Assembly: GCF_001949145.1 (NCBI RefSeq)
Contig: NW_019091369.1
Span: 1,314,379 to 1,326,797 of the forward strand
Length of the DNA: 12,419 nucleotides
Direction of reading: 5' to 3'
From: Acanthaster planci
Taxonomy: Eukaryota; Echinodermata; Asteroidea; Valvatida; Acanthasteridae
Part shown: in pieces, positions 7,277-12,419 of the stretch
How the letters are laid out: each line of letters begins with the position of its first letter
Position numbering within the stretch: the stretch's first letter is position 1
The notes under the pieces: model-generated
Seen by the model: only the letters and a program-made list of their open reading frames with translations
Database searches by the model: none
Told to the model about the DNA's origin: nothing
Made by a program: the position numbers and the translations under genes

Positions 7277-10200
7277 CTGGGAAAAAAACAGGATTTTTTT
7301 TAAAATCACCATTTCTCTAAATATTTGTGCTTGCAGAAGTCTAAACAAAAGCACTAAATAGACGTTTTGCATGGTAGCCATCTTGCAGGGCAGTTCTTCT
7401 GTTTCAAAGGGAAATCTCGTTTGTGCATGCCATGTGGAACAAAAGAGTTGTCCTGCATGCAAAATGGCAGCCATGCAAACCTCGTGCCATCTCCCGCTTC
7501 TGCTCAGGCACTTTGAATGAATTAATTTTGCTGACAAATCAAACGTCCTGATTTACTCTTCCGAGATTGTAGAACCACGGACAAGCCACACTCCCTTTAC
7601 GTGACGAGGACTGTGGTCCTAGCTCCATTTCGACTTATTCCTGTGGTTTATGCAATGAACTAATCCATTGACACGACCACACCGATACAGGAGCGGCTCT
7701 AGATTAGATTTTTGCAAAGGGTTAGTGTTAAGGTGAGGGAAATGTTGCCAATTTACGAGTATTTGTTGGAGTTTAGTTTGGTACATAATTTAAAGTCACA
7801 TCCGGTAAAATAAAAATGGAGGGCATTTACAGAAAACGTTGCAGACTGTAGTGACCCACAACAACGAAGTCACATTTAGTGCAATTGCTTCCTCCTTTGC
7901 CATAAAACATCCAATACAGTGCAGAGTTTTCTTTTCGGGAAAGTACCCTCATATCTTAGTTTCCAAATTCCACTTAAATACAGCCTCTCTTCAGAGTTGG
8001 TGATTGTGTATAATTTGCATAATAGATCATTAGTTGAGCGAGACTAGAGCAGAGACCTTGATCAGTCACAGATTCGTTCACGGTCAAACCTTGGAATGGA
8101 AGGTTTAGAAAAAAATCGTGAAAAAGTCTTACGAAGAACAAGTCTACAATGGCCCTTTACCCCAGTTGAACCGACATTGCTGTATTATTATTTCAATCCC
8201 AGCTAGTTTCCCCTCTCCCAAGGAAAAATAGCCACATTTAATTTGAGCAGAAAACAAACAATGAAATTGGCTGGACATTTTTGGTCAGCTAAGAACCGCT
8301 TAAAGTCAATTTGATGTTAATCAAGAATGCTTTGAAGAGAGAACGATATAGCTGAAATGATTAGCCCTATTTTTTTCCTTCTCAATAACAAACCAAACAC
8401 TTTTGTTGACTGTGCAGCTTCACGAAGGCAAAACAACAGAACAAAAGAGTACACAGGGAATGCGCAGCTGCACGTTAATGTACAGTGTGTTTTTACTGAT
8501 TTGCCTTTTCAGACAAATTCTGATGCGTTATGATGGCTGCTTTTAATGTGACTGAAATCCTGCACTCGTGCAAAGTTCCTTTCAGGAGTTCGATTTTTCT
8601 TTTTAAAAATGAATAAATCCTGCTGTCCCTAGACTGACTTACTGTTATAAAAACCATTTATTCAACTTGCCGTATCAACGCTCCAGAAATTAACCCTAAT
8701 TATAACCCTAATTAATTATGATTTTGAATGCATTAGTAAGGCATCATTTGAGCTTCACAAATTGTAATTACTGTTTAAGATAATGTTGTTTACCTACCTT
8801 GTTCAGTTGGAGCGCCTTTGCTGAGTTCATCCACTGTCTCATACACGTTGTCCTGTCGGTAGATCTTTGGCTGTCTGTTCAAAATGAAAGCAAAGCGGGC
8901 GTTTTTATAAGCAGCCTTATGTGTGTCAACCAGGAAATCGATTTTTTTTCTTTTTTTTGGTTCTGTGGCTTCGATACCAACGCGGTATCGAAGTAGCGTT
9001 GAGTTGTGGTACATCGAGTTGTCGGTGATTCGGTGCTCGCCGTTATGGTCTCAACACTCTAATTCTGTTACCTTGTATATATTTACTTTTTCTAGATGAA
9101 AATTTGTAAGCACCCAGTCAGTTTCCCTAAACGGTTTGTTTCAGGATTTATGTTCAAACAGCCGTATCCTCTTTGAGTGCATCCCTGTTCACCATTTAAC
9201 GGGTTGTATCGTATTATTGGGGCGTGATCCTTGGTTACATGGTGTTTCAGGTTTAATGAACAAAGATATTGACAAATGGGAAGAGCTGCCATCATACGGC
9301 TGGATAGCTCAGTTGGTAGAGCACAGGTACGGCATTCTAGAGGCCGCAGGTTCAAATCTGGCTTCAGTCAATTTCTTTGTCCATCTTTATAATCATTTGT
9401 AAACACCTAGTCAGTTTCCCTAAATTTGTTAGATGAAAAATTGTTAAAACTGAAGTTTTTCGACTGGTGCTGCCGAAAAAATAATGTTATCATTCTGTCG
9501 ATAACAGCCTGATCGAGATTTGCTGTCACACTGCCCTGGCCTTTTCTCACTGCATTTGGAATTTTCATTTCCTGAACAATTCATTTCCTTGTGTTTAAAC
9601 CCGATAGGAATTGCATTTCGCAACTCTCTTCACACTTAAGCGATAGAAGATATTCCCTCGATTTTCCTTTTCCTCCGAGGAAGGACTTTTTTTTCACAAA
9701 TTCTATGCAGTCAACCTTTATGCATCTCGTACAATATGCCTGATCATTTCTGGACAAGTTAATTCCTTCTAAATAGAAGACACAGAAAAAAGGTCTCTGA
9801 AAATGTAAGGTGTTTGGAACTTAGCCGAATTTTGTATTGTTAAATCGGTTTTGTGCTCGAACTTTGTGTTACATCAGTGGTTCATGGGCAACTACAAAGT
9901 TTTGGTTGTTGATCAATGCGGAAATATGCCAACAAAATCTCTGGCTCTACATCCCTTTGTTATTTCAATGTGTAAGCATGGGATAAATTATATACCATTA
10001 TAAGCGCGTTCATGTAATTTTACCTTGAAGTCGCATTTTGCAGGGTGATGGGACGTAACACCTAGTAATTTGAATACGAAGTGCATTATATCAAAGATAT
10101 ATATCTTCAGGAAATTCGCAATTTTAGTAACTAGGGAGTTCTCGTATTACACTGGTGTAAACAGAATAAAAGACCAACCATAAATTAATACCGAAATTGT

Positions 10201-11359
10201 AACATGTTGTCACGTGATCCTTCTGTGTCAAGTAAAAAAAGGCTTATCAGACAAAGATTCTGTGTATCCAGTCCCATGGGCTTGGTGCTATTTCCTGTAA
10301 TATTAAGCTACCAAACCCCTGTGTTGACATGAACTCGACTTTCCTGTTTCGAGTCAAGCGTCATGGTAGATGATTTTGATGGCAAATGGCTAGATCATTT
10401 CAAAATGCATCGCAGCAAGGTAAAATAATATTTACAAAATGTAGTTTTTACTACTCGCACTATACAATATTTGTTTCAAAAGGTATTACATAAAACAGAA
10501 GTTTCTCCAACAGGAAGCTGTCATGATAAACTCAACAAACTTGTAAACTCAACAAATCAGTGTTAGCATCGAAACTAGGTCTCATCGGTTAGTGTTGTCA
10601 GGATGCTGCTTGAAGAATAACTTTCATTTTCTTTGCTAAAAACCTGCATTGTATTCAAACCAACGAGTTCTACTTAAAAACAAGGAAAGAAAAATGACCT
10701 CAAATGACCGCTGCTGAACTACACGTGGACGGAACCAACTCGGCCATCAAACCGTATTTCAAAGAAAAGTTTCCCAATTTTATAATGTCCTAAATCCCAT
10801 AATTTATTGTTTGGGAATCATGTTTTAACTTACAAACTTATGGGGTTCCCCCCCGGTAGTTGTCTCGTGCAATGAATCACAATTAACAGATGTGGTTCAG
10901 TGACACTGCAGGTTTTTACAAGGCTCACTTACCGTGTTAGGGCCGACCGAGGTGATGACACCTGTCGCCGAAGAATCAGTAGCAGAAGCACCACAACGAC
11001 CAACAACAGCGCGGCAATGGCACCAACCACGCCCCAGAACGGGGCCGTAGGATAGAACTCATTTCCCCCGGCGACAGCCTCGTCATCGCTCCGCTGCGGC
11101 GACCCATCGGTTGCCGCGTCGGTACCGCTAGCTGGGGCGGGCTTGACGCTGTGTTTCTTGGCGGCTGCTCGTGTCATTGACCTGGCGGTGGTGGGGATGT
11201 TGACCGTTGTTTTCTGGATGGTATGGTGAAGTAACGTCCCTGATGATGGTGGGGTAGGGGAGGGTGGTCGTGGGAATGTCGTGCCGGCTGTTATGGTGAT
11301 GGTTTTTAGCGGTTCAAGTTGTGTTGTTCGAGGTATTGTGACGGTTGCCGTACTTACGT
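5610..11359 (-). CDS. Receptor-like single-pass membrane protein, three 3' exons (5' end missing)
   Basis: The coding sequence joins 11359-10933, 8874-8798 and 7276-5610 on the minus strand. That is 2171 bases: two bases of a split codon, 722 codons and the stop. Both junctions have GT-AG introns with agreeing phases: phase 2 rebuilds an Arg codon and phase 1 rebuilds a Glu codon. The order is a Thr/Ser/Pro-rich stalk of about 106 residues, a 23-residue hydrophobic helix, an RR stop-transfer pair, and a tail of about 590 residues with no catalytic domain. The topology fits a type I membrane protein with its ectodomain upstream, in exons outside the window. The tail's density of short binding motifs suggests a docking scaffold at the plasma membrane; this is inference. 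I could not assign the family: ectodomain sequence would be needed, and a mucin-stalked Ig, LRR or EGF receptor is possible. Confidence 0.85.
6489..6764 (-). repeat. Ten tandem 9-residue (27-bp) coding repeats in the cytoplasmic tail
   Basis: These are residues 161-252 of the terminal exon. The consensus unit is R-[CS]-x-S-P-M-[ST]-V-Q. Units 1-5 are nearly identical (RCSSPMTVQ, RSDSPMTVQ, RCESPMSVQ three times), with an extra Arg-Glu pair after unit 3. Units 6-10 are diverged (RSSSLMNIP, RTGSPLTVN, HSEPNLNLY, QTDSNMNIP, SRNSPVALR). The DNA repeats also, most clearly over 6620-6765. All length changes keep the frame, which argues for selection on the protein. Confidence 0.95.
7366..7479. repeat. 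Imperfect inverted repeat, arms about 43-47 nt, 24-nt loop
   Basis: The left arm (7366-7408) pairs with the right arm (7433-7479) at roughly 34 of 43 positions, with one 4-nt bulge in the right arm (about 7460-7463). Many of the mismatches are transitions, which leave G.U pairs in one of the two RNA strands. The outer 16 positions are the best paired (14 of 16: TTTGCATGG... against ...CCATGCAAA). It could be an intronic hairpin RNA precursor or a decayed foldback element. Confidence 0.6.
8691..8714. repeat. Two tandem 12-bp copies of TAACCCTAATTA
   Basis: Two exact adjacent copies at 8691-8702 and 8703-8714. Each contains TAACCCTAA, the complement of a telomere-like TTAGGGTTA. Only two copies occur and the period is 12 rather than 6, so this is not a telomere array. 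Confidence 0.85.
8798..8874 (-). CDS. Internal 77-bp exon: juxtamembrane cytoplasmic segment
   Basis: The exon runs from 8874 to 8798 on the minus strand. The acceptor TTTCATTTTGAACAG ends at 8875 and the donor is CAAG/GTAGGT. Its first base completes an Arg codon from the preceding exon, 25 codons follow, and its last base starts a Glu codon finished in the terminal exon. The peptide reads QPKIYRQDNVYETVDELSKG, then APTEQ. It sits 14 residues after the membrane helix. VYETV in an acidic setting is a plausible SH2-type tyrosine site, though the residue two before the Tyr is Asn, so it is not a strict ITIM. At 77 bp, skipping this exon would shift the frame of the whole tail. Confidence 0.88.
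8969..8993. repeat. Perfect 10-bp stem-loop with 5-nt loop
   Basis: CTTCGATACC at 8969-8978 and its exact complement at 8984-8993 flank AACGC. On the minus strand it lies about 95 to 120 bases upstream of the acceptor of the 77-bp exon. The sequence is not a known histone, IRE or terminator hairpin. Confidence 0.85.
9102..9424 (+). mobile_element. Interval bounded by near-identical 30-bp direct repeats, holding a tRNA-like head (possible SINE relic)
   Basis: The copies at 9102-9131 and 9395-9424 match at 28 of 30 positions, including CAGTCAGTTTCCCTAAA (that part only lightly diverged). They enclose 263 bp that contain the tRNA-like sequence. A tRNA-derived SINE would normally carry its tRNA head at the 5' end; here it lies near the 3' end, about 25 bp before the second repeat, and there is no poly(A) or simple tail. 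The 30-bp repeats are also long for a LINE-type target duplication. A local duplication followed by insertion is equally possible. Confidence 0.4.
9298..9370 (+). pseudogene. tRNA-like sequence with degenerate anticodon arm
   Basis: It is 73 nt in the canonical layout. Acceptor GGCTGGA pairs with TTCAGTC over all seven positions (two G.U). T8 and A9 are present. The D stem GCTC/GAGC is perfect with loop AGTTGGTA, giving a good A box, and the B box is GGTTCAAATC. The T stem (9346-9350 with 9358-9362) has one A.G mismatch. The anticodon stem (9324-9328 with 9336-9340) is broken at two or more positions and position 33 is C instead of the invariant U, so the nominal anticodon GGC cannot be trusted. 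No run of four T follows closely for Pol III termination. It is best read as a tRNA pseudogene or SINE-type tRNA head rather than a working tRNA. Confidence 0.7.
10933..11359 (-). CDS. Internal exon: Thr/Ser/Pro-rich stalk and transmembrane helix
   Basis: The exon runs from 11359 to 10933 on the minus strand, with acceptor TGCATTTTTGTCTGAAACAG before it and donor CG/GTAAGT after it. Two bases finish a codon from an upstream exon, then 141 codons and two bases follow. Residues 1-106 are rich in Thr, Ser and Pro (for example TITITAGTTFPRPPSPTPPS), as in O-glycosylated mucin-like stalks, and become acidic near the membrane (SDDEAVAGGNE). Residues 107-129 (11039-10971) are the membrane helix, starting FWGVVGAIAALLLVVVV; Arg-Arg follows as a stop-transfer signal. 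A Met five residues upstream of the splice junction (11372) lies in the presumed intron, and no signal peptide follows it, so it is not taken as a start. Confidence 0.87.
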
Positions 11360-12267
11360 CTGTTTCAGACAAAAATGCACGAGACCTATTAACTCATTTA
11401 CAATTTTTCTCGTGCTCTTATTCGGAGTTTGAAGTGGCCTGACTTAAACTCGTTCCTATGATGTGAGCTCCAAATATGAAGGGAAAATTCCATAAATTGT
11501 TGTTTGCCAATAATAAAGCGAATCACGTTTACATCAGTTCTTTCGCTTAGTGCTTGAAAATGAGCGCACGACCAAGAAATATTTCGGGGTCCTTCAATAA
11601 ATCAAGAACTGTCTCCAAAACTTTCTTCCTCTGTTTAGAAATAATAACAATAATAATTTAACCCGCCCTCAATTCGCTTCAAAGCTCCTGGCAATAGAAA
11701 GCACCTTTTAATTCAATCTGTCTCCCAAAGGAGCATGATCACGTGATTCATCTCAAGGCCCGCTCCATACACCCAACGGATTTGCCCGTATATCCGTAGA
11801 ATGTTTCCACAGCCGTCAAGGTATAGTCCATTTCCATCAACATCACTTCAATGTTCGGGGAAGACCCTATTCCCCTTTGGACTGGACTTTTTAAAAACAA
11901 AAACTGTGACTCACCACAGCATATCCGAAGCCCTGATGGTAATGAATGTGCGCTTCATGTCGGTAAAAGCCTAATAAAATCTCCTTTCGTGTTTTACATA
12001 CATTGGTGATGATTACTATTATTTTGGGAATGTGAATCTTACATTTTGCCGGCTCCTTTCTCTAAAACTAAGTGGTTTTTCCTTGTAACATTTTGGAAAC
12101 TGTCGGTGGTTTTACTTGCTAGACATTTTTAAAACACACCTCATGAAATGTAAGAAGTGTTTGGTCAGCTTTTACTTCAATCTTGCCCACTGCTTCCGCG
12201 TCGATTTACAGTAAAGCACGTGGCCTGATTCACACTTGTCGCTGTACATCCCATTACTTCCTACTGC
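11360..12267. other. Non-coding stretch, probably upstream intron of the receptor-like gene
   Basis: About 900 bp of AT-rich sequence without a supportable exon on either strand. The next upstream exon of the minus-strand gene should end in phase 1. Two donor-like minus-strand sites (near 11914 and 12046) were tried, but the in-phase open stretches before them are about 40 and 20 bases long, so they are not called. Nothing else recognised. Confidence 0.5.
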
Positions 12268-12419
12268 GAAAGGACTTGTGACTGGCCTATGAAAGGACTT
12301 GTGACTGGCCTGTGAAAGGACTTGTGACTGGCCTGTGAAAGGACTTGTGACTCGCCTGTGAAAGGACTTGTGACTGCCCAGTGAAAGGACTTGTGACTGG
12401 CCTGTGAAAGGACTTGTGA
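12268..12419. repeat. 23-bp minisatellite, 6.6 copies, cut by the window edge
   Basis: Units start at 12268, 12291, 12314, 12337, 12360 and 12383, with a partial 14-nt unit at 12406. Each opens GAAAGGACTTGTGACT; the last seven bases vary slightly (GGCCTAT, GGCCTGT, CGCCTGT, GCCCAGT). Units 2, 3 and 6 are identical. The period is not a multiple of three and all frames soon hit stops, so it is non-coding. No spacers are present, so it is not a CRISPR array. Confidence 0.97.

Larger units (their letters stand above)
7277..8797 (-). other. Intron, phase 1, 1521 bp
   Basis: The donor is CAAG/GTAGGT with the last exonic base at 8798. The acceptor is a TTTTTTTCCCAG-type site ending at 7277. The intron is AT-rich with no supportable exon. 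It holds an imperfect inverted repeat at 7366-7479 and a two-copy 12-bp repeat at 8691-8714. An open frame that runs on from the terminal exon into this intron in another frame (to about 7537) is not supported. Confidence 0.85.
8875..10932 (-). other. Intron, phase 2, 2058 bp
   Basis: The donor is ACACG/GTAAGT, with the last exonic base at 10933. The acceptor ends at 8875. The intron is AT-rich with no supportable exon. It holds a 10-bp stem-loop (8969-8993), a pair of 30-bp direct repeats (9102-9131, 9395-9424), a tRNA-like relic (9298-9370) and a short direct repeat (TAAACTCAACAAA at 10527-10539 and 10544-10556). I see nothing else in 9425-10932. Confidence 0.85.

Noticed and set aside
6950-7537. 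Minus-strand open frame of 195 codons in another frame
   Set aside because: It runs across the clear acceptor at 7277 from intron into exon in the wrong frame. Its intronic half includes the imperfect hairpin.
9298-9370. Functional tRNA-Ala(GGC)
   Set aside because: The anticodon stem is mispaired, U33 is replaced by C, the T stem has a mismatch, and no nearby Pol III terminator is present.
9136-9402. Plus-strand open frame containing GWIAQLVEHRYG
   Set aside because: This peptide comes from reading through the A-box region of the tRNA-like sequence, a common source of false proteins.
11357-11372. ATG at 11372 as the start of the receptor-like protein
   Set aside because: It lies upstream of a good acceptor at 11361-11360, no signal peptide follows, and the protein topology requires an N-terminal ectodomain and signal.
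11914-11965. Donor-like CTGTG/GTGAGT on the minus strand as a further upstream exon
   Set aside because: In the required phase 1 the frame is open for only about 41 bases after a weak acceptor, and the peptide has no stalk-like composition.
12268-12419. CRISPR array
   Set aside because: Units are directly adjacent with no spacers, and the host is eukaryotic.

Overview
The window looks like nuclear DNA from an animal with introns, probably a marine invertebrate. The evidence is one receptor-like gene split by GT-AG introns of about 1.5 and 2.1 kb with matching codon phases, long AT-rich non-coding stretches around CpG-rich coding exons, a minisatellite, and a tRNA-derived relic. Nothing in the sequence fixes the species. 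There are no operons, ribosome binding sites, CRISPR arrays or intact transposons.

Minus strand, 5610-11359: this is the one gene I can support well. Three consecutive exons (11359-10933, 8874-8798, 7276-5610) join in phase and encode the last 722 residues of a single-pass membrane protein. In order these are a Thr/Ser/Pro-rich stalk, one strong transmembrane helix, and a cytoplasmic tail of about 590 residues. The 5' exons (signal peptide and ectodomain) lie beyond the right edge. I do not recognise the family. The tail carries ten 9-residue repeats, two YDxP motifs plus one YxxP, a YxxM, several YxxL motifs, two DPF motifs, a PxxPxR motif and a basic-aromatic patch. This is the layout of a phosphorylation-dependent docking scaffold; that function is inferred.

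Plus strand, 1-about 4640: positions 1145-1238 look like the short last coding exon of a second gene entering from the left, ending in an acidic Ser/Asp/Glu tail. If so, 1-1144 is intron and 1239 onward is a 3' UTR of about 3 kb. That stretch holds a perfect 65-bp inverted repeat with a 9-nt loop (1837-1975). The two genes would then converge tail to tail, with poly(A)-type hexamers for both strands between about 4112 and 4934, including a 12-bp palindrome (4112-4123) that gives AATAAA on both strands.

Introns and right edge: the 1.5-kb intron holds an imperfect hairpin (7366-7479). The 2.1-kb intron holds a degenerate tRNA-like sequence (9298-9370) inside an interval bounded by two near-identical 30-bp direct repeats. 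The right end (12268-12419) is a 23-bp minisatellite that runs off the window. No further exon of the receptor gene could be supported between 11360 and the right edge.
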